Assembly (NCBI RefSeq): GCF_900108945.1
Contig: NZ_FNYE01000002.1
Location: forward strand, 124,001-188,000
Source: Paraburkholderia diazotrophica
Lineage (GTDB): Bacteria; Pseudomonadota; Gammaproteobacteria; Burkholderiales; Burkholderiaceae
Direction of reading: 5' to 3'
DNA: 64,000 nt
Below the pieces are notes generated by a model. It ran no database searches. It was given only the letters and a program-made list of their open reading frames with translations, and was not told the origin of the DNA. Shown one piece after another: positions 19,564-28,636 of this stretch (position 1 is its first letter; the number at the start of each line of letters is the position of its first letter). The position numbers were made by a program, and so were the translations under genes.

Positions 19564-20044
19564 GACACGAAAGACGCAGACACACAAAACAAGGCCGACA
19601 TTGTGCCACGCAGGCGCATTCGCACGAGAGCGCACGCATGATGACGCGGGCCGCCCGAACAACTTTTCCGATGGCGCCCGGTCCAAAACCGTCGGAGCGG
19701 CATTCGAAACGCGCGCGATGACGTTTCTCCAGCGGCAGCGCTTGCGGTTCGTCGCGCGCAATGTCGTCTGTCGTGGCGGCGAAATCGATCTCGTGATGAG
19801 CGAGCCGGACGGCGCGCTGGTGTTCGTCGAAGTGCGGGCGCGTGCGCAAAGCCGATACGGCGGCGCGGCGGCGAGCGTCACGTGGCGGAAGCAGCAACGC
19901 ATCGTGCGCGCCGCGCAGCATTTTTTGTCGGCACATGATGGCGCGATGCCAGCGTGCCGCTTCGATGTGATCGCGTTCGAGCGCGGACGTTTGCTATGGC
20001 TGCGCGATGCTTTTCGCGCGGACGACTGCGCTGGCGACTGCTGA
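19562..20044 (+). CDS. yraN: YraN/UPF0102 nuclease-fold protein
   Basis: A UPF0102 protein of up to 160 residues. The core reads [33 protein letters not shown] and [20 protein letters not shown], the restriction-endonuclease-like fold with the (G)EIDLV...FVEVR acidic motif. Its function is unsettled; it is thought to process DNA. The first 40 residues are not conserved-looking, and an internal alternative start is possible because the ATG at 19562 has no clear ribosome binding site. It is divergent from rsmI. Confidence 0.9.
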   Translation: MTRKTQTHKTRPTLCHAGAFARERTHDDAGRPNNFSDGARSKTVGAAFETRAMTFLQRQRLRFVARNVVCRGGEIDLVMSEPDGALVFVEVRARAQSRYGGAAASVTWRKQQRIVRAAQHFLSAHDGAMPACRFDVIAFERGRLLWLRDAFRADDCAGDC

Positions 20045-20222
20045 CGCGCCGGAATCGTAGCGTGAGTACGATAAACTTGCGGACGCGCACGGGGCTGCGC
20101 GCTATCGTATCGGAGCGCGCAGATTGGAGCGGCCGTATGCAGTCGCGCAGGGAAGGACACACACGTCCACATGAACCAGCGTCGCCGGGCGGGTGGCGCA
20201 TGCAGTACACGATAGAGAGTCG

Positions 20223-20810
20223 ATGTCAGTCGAACGCATTCAACAACACTTCCGCGACAGCGCGGCAGTCACACTCGCAGCACTAGAAAGCCTGTCGATG
20301 CCGATCGCGGCGGCCGTCGATACGATGTTTGCCGCGCTTGCGAACGGCAACAAGATACTGGCGTGCGGCAACGGCGGGTCCGCTGCCGGCGCGCAATACT
20401 TCGCCGCCGAATTGATCGGCGGCTTCGAACGCGAACGGCCGGCGTTGCCCGCCATCGCGCTGACGGCGAATTCATCGAGCCTCACCGGCATTGCCAACGA
20501 CGCGTCGCTCGATCAGATCTTCGCGACGCAGATTCGCGCGCTCGGACAGCCGGGCGACGTGCTGTTCGCCATCTCGACATCCGGCAATCCTGCGAATATC
20601 CTCGCCGCCATTGAAGACGCACACGATCGCGAGATGATCGTCGTCGCGCTGTCGGGCAAAGGCGGCGGCAAGATCAATGAAGTGCTGCACGATACCGACA
20701 TCCATCTTTGCGTGCCGTCCGATCGGACGGCGCGCGTGCAGGAAGTGCATCTGTTGACGATCCATAGTCTGTGCGACGGCATCGATGCCATGTTGCTCGG
20801 TGAAGAATGA
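20223..20810 (+). CDS. SIS-domain phosphoheptose isomerase / DiaA-like protein
   Basis: A 195-residue sugar-isomerase (SIS) protein. ILACGNGGSAAGAQYFAAEL near residue 45 holds the phosphosugar-binding GNGGSA, FAISTSGNPANILAAIE near 120 the second phosphate loop, and the C-terminus has QEVHLLTIHSLCDGID. This pattern fits GmhA (sedoheptulose 7-phosphate isomerase) and equally DiaA, the DnaA-binding initiator regulator; the location next to yraN and a BON lipoprotein matches DiaA in E. coli, so I favour a DiaA-type role. It lies 20 bases upstream of the BON gene, probably an operon. Confidence 0.88.
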   Translation: MSVERIQQHFRDSAAVTLAALESLSMPIAAAVDTMFAALANGNKILACGNGGSAAGAQYFAAELIGGFERERPALPAIALTANSSSLTGIANDASLDQIFATQIRALGQPGDVLFAISTSGNPANILAAIEDAHDREMIVVALSGKGGGKINEVLHDTDIHLCVPSDRTARVQEVHLLTIHSLCDGIDAMLLGEE

Positions 20811-20830
20811 TTCCGAAGGAGAGCGAGTTG

Positions 20831-21634
20831 ATGAGCGCATATCGCGTGAAGAGTACGTTTGTGAGGACCACGCTGGTGGTTGGGCTCGTCGCCGGACTGG
20901 CAGCGACGCTGCAGGGGTGCGTGCTGGCTGTCGGCGCGGCGGCGGGCGGCAGTGCGCTCGTCGCGACCGACCGCCGCACGCTCGGCGCGCAGACGGAAGA
21001 CCGCGAGATTCAGGTCAAGGCGATGTCGCTGATCAGCCAGAACCTGCCGGACAATGCGCACGTCAACGTGACGGTATTCAACCGGCGCGTGCTGCTGACG
21101 GGCGAAGTGGCCGGCGAGGTGTCGAAGGCGCGTGCGGAAAGCGTCGTGCGAAGCCTCAACAACGTGAATGCGATTGTCAACGAGCTGACTATTGCGCCGG
21201 CGAGCGATTTCTCGTCGCGCAGTAACGACACGTATCTCGAGGGCCGCGTGAAGACGGCGCTGATCGCCGAAAAGAACATTTCGGCGAACAACTACAAGGT
21301 GGTGTGCGAGCGCGGGACGCTGTATCTGATGGGGCTCGTGACCGCCGACGAAGGCAATCGGGGCGCGGATGTCGCGAGCCGCGTGCCGGGCGTCGTGCAG
21401 GTTGTGAAGGTCTTCCAGTACATCCAGCCGCAGGAGGCGGTGGCTGCATCGGCGGCGACTGCTTCGGCTGCTTCCGGTGCGCCGGCCGCTGCCGCGCAAC
21501 CGGAAGCCGCGGATGTGACGTCGGGGGCGGTGCCGGATTCGTCGGTGACTTCGCGTCCGTTGGAGCAACAGTCGCCTGCGCCCGTCAGTAATTCGACGTC
21601 TGTTCATCCGGGCAATCCTAAGGCGGTGCAATGA
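20831..21634 (+). CDS. BON-domain outer-membrane lipoprotein (DolP/YraP-like)
   Basis: A 267-residue lipoprotein with a lipobox ending in TLQGC near residue 30, then two BON domains (VNVTVFNRRVLLTGEVAGEV and YKVVCERGTLYLMGLVTADE) as in DolP/YraP, which supports outer-membrane integrity. The tail after residue 205 is a low-complexity Ala/Pro/Ser segment that E. coli DolP does not have. The start at 20831 has AAGGAG at suitable spacing. It sits between the DiaA-like gene and a cytochrome c gene, whose start overlaps its stop by four bases. Confidence 0.92.
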   Translation: MSAYRVKSTFVRTTLVVGLVAGLAATLQGCVLAVGAAAGGSALVATDRRTLGAQTEDREIQVKAMSLISQNLPDNAHVNVTVFNRRVLLTGEVAGEVSKARAESVVRSLNNVNAIVNELTIAPASDFSSRSNDTYLEGRVKTALIAEKNISANNYKVVCERGTLYLMGLVTADEGNRGADVASRVPGVVQVVKVFQYIQPQEAVAASAATASAASGAPAAAAQPEAADVTSGAVPDSSVTSRPLEQQSPAPVSNSTSVHPGNPKAVQ

Positions 21635-21990
21635 GGTTCGGCTTCTTTGTCGGGCGCATGATGCTGGGTGGAGTGTTGGTGACTTTGGCTGTGGGGGCGT
21701 TTTCGGTGTCTGCATCCGCCGCCGACACGCCGCGCGGGCTCGCGATCGCGCGAAGCAACGCGTGCATGGGGTGTCACGCTGTCGATCGGAAACTCGTTGG
21801 ACCTTCGTTTCAGCAAGTGGCGGAGAAGTACAAGGGCAACGCCGGGGCTCCCGCGATGCTCGCGCGTAAGGTGAAGGATGGCGGGTCGGGCGTGTGGGGC
21901 GCGATTCCGATGCCCGCCCATCCGGCGATGAGCGATGCGGATATCCGCATCGTCGTCGATTGGGTGTTGGCCGGGGCGCCGGTTAAGTGA
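21631..21990 (+). CDS. small periplasmic cytochrome c
   Basis: A 119-residue class I cytochrome c. The signal peptide (GGVLVTLAVGAFSVSASA) is followed by the heme-binding CMGCH near residue 47 and the distal methionine in AIPMPAHPAMSDADI. The small size and the c551/c5-like sequence suggest an electron donor to a terminal oxidase or nitrite reductase. ATG overlaps the TGA of the BON gene (ATGA), so translation is coupled. It is the last gene before the tRNA. Confidence 0.93.
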   Translation: MRFGFFVGRMMLGGVLVTLAVGAFSVSASAADTPRGLAIARSNACMGCHAVDRKLVGPSFQQVAEKYKGNAGAPAMLARKVKDGGSGVWGAIPMPAHPAMSDADIRIVVDWVLAGAPVK

Positions 21991-22045
21991 TGCGGGTTGC
22001 TGGCTGGTGCATTAAGAATGTGCTGTGCTAGAATCGTTTGATCGT

Positions 22046-22121
<76 letters not shown>

Positions 22122-22154
22122 TTAAGTATTCCACGAAGTTCCGCAGAATTCCGC

Positions 22155-22188
22155 AAACCCCGCGTCCCGTAAGGCTCGCGGGGTTTTT
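22155..22188 (+). terminator. Rho-independent terminator following the tRNA-Ala gene
   Basis: AAACCCCGCG (22155-22164) pairs with CGCGGGGTTT (22177-22186) across a 12-base loop, followed by T's to 22188. It lies on the island side of the tRNA, so the island supplies the terminator in the present arrangement. Confidence 0.85.
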
Positions 22189-22311
22189 GTTTCCACTTCG
22201 GGATTGTGGTTTCCGTTGACAGCCGGGGGCTTTCCAGCGCAGTTTTGGGGGCATCCGCTCGTTTTCTGAGCTCGCCGGAAATTTAGGCCCCCACGCCACG
22301 GGAGGTGTCCC

Positions 22312-23526
22312 ATGCCTCTTACCGATCTGGAAGTTCGCCGGGCTGCGCCACGGGATAAGACGTATCGAGTCTCCGACGGCCGCGGCATGTATCTCGAGAT
22401 TTCTCCTGCCGGCGGCAAGTACTGGCGCCTTAAATACCGGTTCAACGATCGTGAGCGGAAGCTGGCGCTGGGCGTCTATCCCGATGTTACGCTGGCCCAC
22501 GCGCGGAGGAAGCGCGACGAGGCGCGTGCTCTACTGGCCGATGGCGTCGACCCGGGGCAGGCCAAGAAAGAGAAGAAGCGCCTCGCCCGGCTCAACGCAG
22601 CCACCACCTTCGAGGCCATCGCGCTCGAGTGGTTCGAGCAGCAAGCGCCCGGCTGGGCACCCAGCCATTCCGAAAAGATCATTGGGCGACTGAAGAAGGA
22701 CCTGTTTCCGTGGCTCGGATCGCGTCCAATTGCCGACATCAGCCCGCCCGAAGTGCTCGAAGTGCTGCGTCGTGCCGAGTCGCGCGGCGCTCACGATACT
22801 GCACACCGACTTCATCAGAATTGTGGTCAGATCTTTCGCTACGCTGTGGCGACCGGGCGCGCTACGCGCGACCCAAGCGCCGACTTACGCGGAGCGCTAC
22901 GACCTAACCGGCATACGCACTTCGCTTCTATTACTGATCCTCAGAAGGTGGGGGAGATGCTACGCGCCTTCGACGGCTTTTCCGGGACTTTGGTCGTGCA
23001 GTCAGCGCTGCAACTGGCCCCGCTGCTGTTCGTGCGACCCGGCGAGTTAAGGCAGGCTGAGTGGACGCAGATTGATCTGGAGCGGCGCGAATGGCGTTTT
23101 ACCGTCTCCAAGACGAGGACCGAACATCTTGTGCCGCTGGCTACCCAAGCCGTGGAGATCCTGAAAGAACTGCAGGCGCTGACTGGAAAATGGCGCTGCG
23201 TCTTTCCGGGCCGTGATCGCAGAAAACCCATGAGTGGCGCAGCTATCAATGCCGCGCTGCAGCGGCTCGGCTTCGACACGAAGACCGAGATCACCGGGCA
23301 CGGTTTCCGGGCGATGGCGCGGACCATCTTGCATGAGCGGCTTCGGTTTTCGGCCGAAGTCATCGAGCACCAACTTGCACACCGGGTTCCTGACTCGCTC
23401 GGCAGCGCCTACAACCGGACGCGGTTTATCGACGACCGGGTCGCGATGATGCAGGCTTGGGCTGATTACCTAGATCGACTAAAAGCGGGCGCGGAGTTCG
23501 GGCCGATCCGACCGCGACGTTTTTGA
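22312..23526 (+). CDS. P4-type tyrosine recombinase (island integrase)
   Basis: A 404-residue tyrosine recombinase with the N-terminal DUF4102 arm-binding domain (SDGRGMYLEISPAGGKYWRL, LGVYPDVTLAHARRK) and a SAM-like core-binding region around 100-190. The catalytic domain shows Arg in FVRPGELRQAEW near residue 242, the HxxR box in ITGHGFRAMARTIL near 330, the last His in EHQLAHRV and the nucleophilic Tyr in SAYNRT near 367. These P4/CP4-57 integrases target tRNA 3' ends, which fits the adjacent tRNA-Ala. It appears intact, so excision could still be possible if a matching right end exists. Confidence 0.95.
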   Translation: MPLTDLEVRRAAPRDKTYRVSDGRGMYLEISPAGGKYWRLKYRFNDRERKLALGVYPDVTLAHARRKRDEARALLADGVDPGQAKKEKKRLARLNAATTFEAIALEWFEQQAPGWAPSHSEKIIGRLKKDLFPWLGSRPIADISPPEVLEVLRRAESRGAHDTAHRLHQNCGQIFRYAVATGRATRDPSADLRGALRPNRHTHFASITDPQKVGEMLRAFDGFSGTLVVQSALQLAPLLFVRPGELRQAEWTQIDLERREWRFTVSKTRTEHLVPLATQAVEILKELQALTGKWRCVFPGRDRRKPMSGAAINAALQRLGFDTKTEITGHGFRAMARTILHERLRFSAEVIEHQLAHRVPDSLGSAYNRTRFIDDRVAMMQAWADYLDRLKAGAEFGPIRPRRF

Positions 23527-23770
23527 GACGAAGGTCCTAACGTGCCGAGGTTCTGGTCAGCGCTTCGTTCAGAGCGTCCTGAGCAGACAGAGTCGCGCAA
23601 CGCCGTTGAAAGTAGACGCTATGCGAGCGGTGGCCCAGGTAAACGTCTGCGCAGGAATATAGATGGTTTGTCGCTACCCATCTACTACACGTTTGCCGTA
23701 ACGTTCTAGCGTCGTTTGGGCGCGTCCTGATGGCGTCTATCGCCCTGATCCGTTTGTATCGCTGTCTGAT
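23527..23770 (-). other. spacer with a possible integrase C-terminus relic
   Basis: On the minus strand, 23537-23712 reads as a C-terminal fragment with VYLGHRSHSVYFQ followed by ATLSAQDALNEAL and a stop. The LGHRS...Y spacing resembles the end of a tyrosine recombinase, but only about 55 residues are open and no start is visible. It may be a decayed second integrase or chance. Confidence 0.2.
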
Positions 23771-24229
23771 TCAAAGGTCTTCGATATCGGGTCTGATTTG
23801 GAAACTGAACGTATCCTGGATGACCATCGAATCGGGTTTGTTGTTTTCGCGCTCCGTCTTTGCCTGAGGTGCAAGACTGGATTGGTGACCAGTTGTGCGC
23901 TTTGACGATTGGTTGTCGGAAGTATTCGCGCGTCTGCGAGCCCCGAATGTGCCATCCAGTCGACGACTGGTTCCCTTTCGCTTCTTCGTTTCCTGCAGTG
24001 CGTATCGAAGTGCACTGGCCGTCACATCGATACCCGCCTGTTTCGCTTGACCTATCAGTTGCTCGACCGAATAACCTTTGGCGCGAGCCGCGTCGATGTG
24101 GACGCGCACGTTCGACATCGCATCACGCACGGTCATGCGCTGCTCGGACGGCGGCTTTTCCGGTAGCGCATCGAGCAACCGGACGAACTCATCCCATTGG
24201 GCTTTCGTGTACATCTTCGGTGCGGGCAT
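23771..24229 (-). CDS. small basic protein with a helix-turn-helix-like segment (mobilisation-accessory-like)
   Basis: About 152 residues starting MPAPKMYTKAQWDEFVRLLD; the ATG at 24229 has GGAGAG upstream at good spacing, whereas the longer start at 24280 does not. Residues 30-80 are helical, with HIDAARAKGYSVEQLIGQAK followed by AGIDVTASALRYALQE. This 'ARAKGYS.E.L...GIDV.AS.LRY.L' pattern is common in small plasmid and island proteins next to mobilisation genes and in KfrA-like DNA-binding proteins. The C-terminal half is polar and probably disordered. No relaxase is present on the island, so it may be a relic regulator. Function not known. Confidence 0.55.
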   Translation of the reverse strand: MPAPKMYTKAQWDEFVRLLDALPEKPPSEQRMTVRDAMSNVRVHIDAARAKGYSVEQLIGQAKQAGIDVTASALRYALQETKKRKGTSRRLDGTFGARRRANTSDNQSSKRTTGHQSSLAPQAKTERENNKPDSMVIQDTFSFQIRPDIEDL

Positions 24230-25546
24230 GGTGACTCTCCGTTTCCATCGGGCGATCGGTGTGTCTAAATGATCCTGCATGCCGTTGGTTAACAGGTCAA
24301 CGCCGTACTAGTGCGTGTTGTGGACGTTCGCGGAGCGCCTTGGACGACAATGCGACACGCGGGAACGACGCATTTTTTTCAGTCAGTGGCGGAGGAACAA
24401 CGTTAGCGTTCAGGACGTGCGTTGCCGCAAAGATACCCGTGAACTTCGATGAGATCATTTGGCTATCGAGCGAATATGTCGCGCTGGATAGCACGGCATG
24501 TGTTCGCGAATGGCTGTCGCCTCGAATTGGTTTGTGACGCGGCTCCTCGTCTGATGCGATGAGTTTTCGCGACGTATCCGGCGCTGTTCCTTGGATGTCT
24601 GCATCGCATCTACGAACCAAGGAAAAACGCAACCACGTTCTTTCCACGAGACAAGTGATCCAGTTCCGCGGTTGTTTGGTGGCGTTCGGTGCCGCTCAGG
24701 TAACGTTTGAAATTGCGCGATGGAAATAGAAGGAAATCACGGTATTGCAGGATAGGCTTGCGCCGGTTTTGGGCGCCGTCTTGTGATCGAGTTGGCTTCC
24801 CGCCTTCGCCCTCTGACGGGGCTCGCCGATAGTGGGCCAGTGGCGCACTCATGTCGCAAGGAGGCAATCAATCGGCGGACGCTTTGCAGATGACCGCGGA
24901 CGACTCATTCCCTGCGATACGTTGAAAACCAAATGAGCGTCCCAGCCGCCGTCGATCGTGTGTTCGTACCACTGGCGAACAAGATGGCACAGCCCATCTG
25001 GGCGATATTGATGGATGCGTGATCATTGATACGCAAATGCATCCGTGAGCTTCAAGCCCGCCTGACCGCTCGACGTCGGATCGATGACTAACTTCGAACA
25101 CAGGCTGAAACGTCGAAGTGTTGCGCTGGTGATCGTAAGTGATGACAACACAAACTGGAGCGCAGTTTCCCCTAAGCTCGGGAACGTTCAAGCGCTTGGA
25201 GCGCATTGAGAATTAGCGATGTAGGCGGATTTCAGAGGTGCCTGCACAGCGTATCAGGCCGCAAAAGTCTTGATAACGCATTGTAATGTTTATGTAATAA
25301 ATAGGGGCCGGTGCGGCTGGCGCAAACGGGGCGGCCCGTATTGATTGTCCGGCGAGATTCGGATCCGTGAATGTACTGGAACTAATAATTGTATGTAGAT
25401 GGTCGCTCGACGGGATTGGTGGAAAGATATCCATTGGGGGCGGTGCAGTCTCATGGTTTACATTGTAAGATTTTGTATCAGCGCCATTCGGCGCGAATGC
25501 TCGGAAAAGCTACAAATAATTAGGCAAAACAAATACGGGAGCCAGG
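24230..25546. other. mostly non-coding left shoulder of the island
   Basis: About 1.3 kb without a convincing gene. Short open frames (24259-24537 on plus; 24297-24647, 24610-24867 and 24868-25206 on minus) have no recognisable domain and no good ribosome binding site. A transposase relic lies at 24933-25022. A 41-codon frame at 25084-25209 reads plausibly but is unassigned. The last 250 bases are AT-rich and must hold the dpdE promoter; I do not see clear hexamers. Confidence 0.5.
24933..25022 (+). pseudogene. possible IS110-family transposase C-terminal relic
   Basis: A 29-codon frame reads RVFVPLANKMAQPIWAILM before a stop. IS110/IS1111 transposases end with a conserved ALANK.ARI.WA.L segment, which this resembles closely. 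Upstream sequence in this frame is closed by stops, so only a stump would remain. Confidence 0.35.
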
Positions 25547-28500
25547 ATGAGGGCCAAGCGTGCTATGGGCGATCTGGTTCGCTCTGACGCCTTTACGGGG
25601 ATTGGAAAGGTTGTTGGGCGAACCGAAGCAGGGTTGTGTGAAATTGGCTTTTTCGAGTCTCCTTGTGCGATTGAGAGTCGAATCATTCTCGTCAGAGAAT
25701 CCGTCCTTCAGCCAGTTCTGTTATTGGACGAAAGCATCGTATATTGCAAAGATCAATCGTCAGGACTTTGGCGACGCGGACGATACGGTGGACCGCGGCC
25801 GGAGGGCAAGCACTTGGTGATCTTCCGGTCGGAGGACGCCGATGTTTCTGTAGTCACACTTGCCGAAATTTACTGTCTCAATCTCGCATCGAATGAGTTT
25901 CTCGATCCAGTGGCCTTTCTTGCCATGCGATCAAACGATGCACCGTATTTTGCTCCTCGCAGACAGGCGTTTCTGAACGCGTATCTTGCGCAGCGTGCCG
26001 CCTGTCGATCCATCTCTGCGATCCCCAGCAGCAATGTTGAACTTGAACCGCATCAAATTTCCGTAGTTCGGCGGGTCCTACAAGACAAATATCCGAAGTA
26101 TCTGCTTGCCGACGAGGTCGGATTAGGGAAAACCATCGAGGCTTCCTTGATTGTTCGTGAACATGTAATGGACCGACAAAAAGAAGCCCGTGTTCTGATA
26201 TTGGTACCTCAAAGCTTGGTTTCGCAATGGCGAGACGAATTGTCCCTCAGATTCCATTTGGGCGACCTGCTAGAAGGGGCACAGCAGGACAACGCACTGA
26301 TCAGAATTCGAGCCTTCGATCAGGATGGATTCGAACCGGACGAGGCATGGAATCCTACGATGCTCGTCATTGATGAGGCTCATCAATTCGCACATTTCGG
26401 TTGGAGCGCTGTCTCTGCGCAGCGCGCACTTTTCGTGTCGATCGCTAGCGCGTGCAAGACAGCCGAGATCGTTTTGCTGCTGTCGGGCACGCCATTGAAC
26501 GGCAACGAAAGAAACTTTCTTGCGATGCTGCATTGTTTGAACCCCGATGCATACGAGCTATCTGAGGCCGGAGTAGCTCGCTTTTCTAGTCAGGTTAAAC
26601 AGCGCGAATGGCTTGGAGGCCTTCATAGTGCTCTGACTGCCGATAACTCAAATGCAGCATTGGAAAGCATCGCGGGCGAGCTAAAGGAAAAGTTTCCAGA
26701 GGATTTACGTCTTGGGCATTTGATCGATGCGTTGCTTCCCCTTGTGGATTTTTTTGCTGAGGAAGCGGGGGAAACCCGAAGCCAAGCGATTGATCAACTT
26801 CGCGTATATATTAGCGAGCACTATCGTCTGCATCAACGCCTCCTTCGCAATCGACGCGAGGCGAAGCATCTGCAATACCTTTTTCCTGGCTTAGATGGCT
26901 TACGTCGAAAATACTTTTCGAGCGAGGCGAGGGTCGCGCCGTTGGAGGCTCTGCTAGAGGCTTACCGATCTGAGGCGTTTCATGCTCCTTCGCTGTACGC
27001 GTCAATGACCGTAGATCGATATTTGCAGTGGATTGATGACCTACTCGATGCTCCGTTCCTCGTCGGGCAGAGAGCTCGAAATGCCATCGAAGGCGATGCG
27101 AGGGAGATTGGTCAGGCTGAGTTGGAGATATTGGAAGACCTCGTGGAGCAGTCTCTGCGTGAACAGGGAGCAAAGGATCAAGCGCTCGTCGATGGCTTGG
27201 CTGAGTGGTTTGAGCAAAACCCCTCAGGAAAAGCAGTGGTGTTCTGCGGCAGCAGCGCCGTCGCCGACCACGTGTTCAAAGTTCTCGATGCGAACTATGA
27301 CGCGGCGGTAGAGCGCTACAAACCGAGTCAGCTGCTTCAGTTCCTTCAACCGATGAGCAGCATAAAACTCCTAGTATGCGATCAACATGGGGAAGATGGT
27401 CTCAACTTACACGGCGGTCGCCGGCTAGCGGTGCACTACAGCATACCCCGCAATTTCAGCCGTATCGAACAGCGATTGGGTCGCCTGAACCGATACAGCG
27501 CGAATCTCAGAGGAGTACGCCCGGTAGAAAGCCTCGCACTACTGCCGGAGAACGTAGGGGTAATCCGACATTGGGTAGACCTGTTAGATGTAAATCTCGA
27601 ATTGTTCGAACGGACCGCGGCTAGTTTGCAGTACCTGCTCGAAGAGAAGTTCGAAGCGACTTGGCGAAACGCACAAACACTTGGCGACCAAGCCCTCCTC
27701 GCCAGCCAACTCGAGTTTAGCGAGGAAAGCGGATTGCTGCATCGCGAGCGACAGCGTATTCGCGTGCAAGAAGAGTTACTCGCGCTTGACCCGGACGTCG
27801 CTGGCGCTACGGAGTTTGCGGACGAGATATCAACTGCAGAAGCGAGTGCCGCCGAGCAGGGTGAGCAGATGTCTGATTGGATAACAAACGTCCTTCGGTT
27901 TAAGGTTGAAGGAAAATTGGACGAACAATTTCGCCTTTGTTTCCGCCTTCCTTCAGATGAGAACGGTAGCGGGAGAACTTTGGTAGACGCTGGCACTTTT
28001 GTCGCATCTTGTATCACCGGCATCGATCGCCAAAGCGGAAACCCGCCAAAAACTTCGATGATGAGCTTTTCGCGGCAGAACATACTCGGCGACGCAGACG
28101 CTTACCCATTTAGATATGGGCAGCCGTTTCTAGACTCGGTTTACCGGCTTTTGGCGACAGACTCACGGGGGGCAACCAGTGCCTTTTTGCGAGTCTATGA
28201 GAGAGGCGCCATGACCGCGCCGAGGGCCTATTTCCGCCTGAACTGGCTACTCAGCTTCTCGGCGCCCGGTGATACGCGCGTCCAGCAAAGAAGAGGAGAC
28301 GAATTTTTCCGTCCCGCAGTTATTAGCCATTGGTTAGGCGAGGACGGCGCTATTGTGACGGACGAAGGAAAACTCCGGGCGCTGGAGTTTCCGTATAAAA
28401 CAGAGAATCGCGGTTTCACCGACTTAAACATGCGCCACAATTTGTGGGACGAACTAGACCCCATCCTTCCCGCTACTCAGTGGCAGAAGTTGGTAACGGA

Positions 28501-28636
28501 GGTTGCCGCGAGTAGCCGCATCCTAGTTCTCGGATTACCTGAATTCGCTGGCGTGATCGCACATTCTCCTAGTTTACAGTTGATGTCGATGCACGCGGTG
28601 ATTGTTTGCTCTAAAAATCTGTTGGAGACTGCTTGA
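25547..28636 (+). CDS. dpdE: DpdE, SNF2-like helicase of the Dpd system
   Basis: A 1029-residue superfamily 2 ATPase of the SNF2/RapA type. The Walker A EVGLGKT is near residue 190, the DEAH box (VIDEAHQF) near 273, and the motif III-like LSGTPLNGNERNF near 312. The C-terminal helicase lobe has CDQHGEDGLNLHGGRRLAVH and the arginine-bearing FSRIEQRLGRLNRYS near 637. In the Salmonella Montevideo dpd cluster dpdE is needed for the restriction-like phenotype, presumably as a motor acting on unmodified DNA. It is the first gene of an eight-gene operon; GGGAGCCAGG precedes the ATG. An in-frame ATG at 25565 is an alternative start. The dpdF start overlaps its stop by four bases. Confidence 0.85.
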   Translation: MRAKRAMGDLVRSDAFTGIGKVVGRTEAGLCEIGFFESPCAIESRIILVRESVLQPVLLLDESIVYCKDQSSGLWRRGRYGGPRPEGKHLVIFRSEDADVSVVTLAEIYCLNLASNEFLDPVAFLAMRSNDAPYFAPRRQAFLNAYLAQRAACRSISAIPSSNVELEPHQISVVRRVLQDKYPKYLLADEVGLGKTIEASLIVREHVMDRQKEARVLILVPQSLVSQWRDELSLRFHLGDLLEGAQQDNALIRIRAFDQDGFEPDEAWNPTMLVIDEAHQFAHFGWSAVSAQRALFVSIASACKTAEIVLLLSGTPLNGNERNFLAMLHCLNPDAYELSEAGVARFSSQVKQREWLGGLHSALTADNSNAALESIAGELKEKFPEDLRLGHLIDALLPLVDFFAEEAGETRSQAIDQLRVYISEHYRLHQRLLRNRREAKHLQYLFPGLDGLRRKYFSSEARVAPLEALLEAYRSEAFHAPSLYASMTVDRYLQWIDDLLDAPFLVGQRARNAIEGDAREIGQAELEILEDLVEQSLREQGAKDQALVDGLAEWFEQNPSGKAVVFCGSSAVADHVFKVLDANYDAAVERYKPSQLLQFLQPMSSIKLLVCDQHGEDGLNLHGGRRLAVHYSIPRNFSRIEQRLGRLNRYSANLRGVRPVESLALLPENVGVIRHWVDLLDVNLELFERTAASLQYLLEEKFEATWRNAQTLGDQALLASQLEFSEESGLLHRERQRIRVQEELLALDPDVAGATEFADEISTAEASAAEQGEQMSDWITNVLRFKVEGKLDEQFRLCFRLPSDENGSGRTLVDAGTFVASCITGIDRQSGNPPKTSMMSFSRQNILGDADAYPFRYGQPFLDSVYRLLATDSRGATSAFLRVYERGAMTAPRAYFRLNWLLSFSAPGDTRVQQRRGDEFFRPAVISHWLGEDGAIVTDEGKLRALEFPYKTENRGFTDLNMRHNLWDELDPILPATQWQKLVTEVAASSRILVLGLPEFAGVIAHSPSLQLMSMHAVIVCSKNLLETA

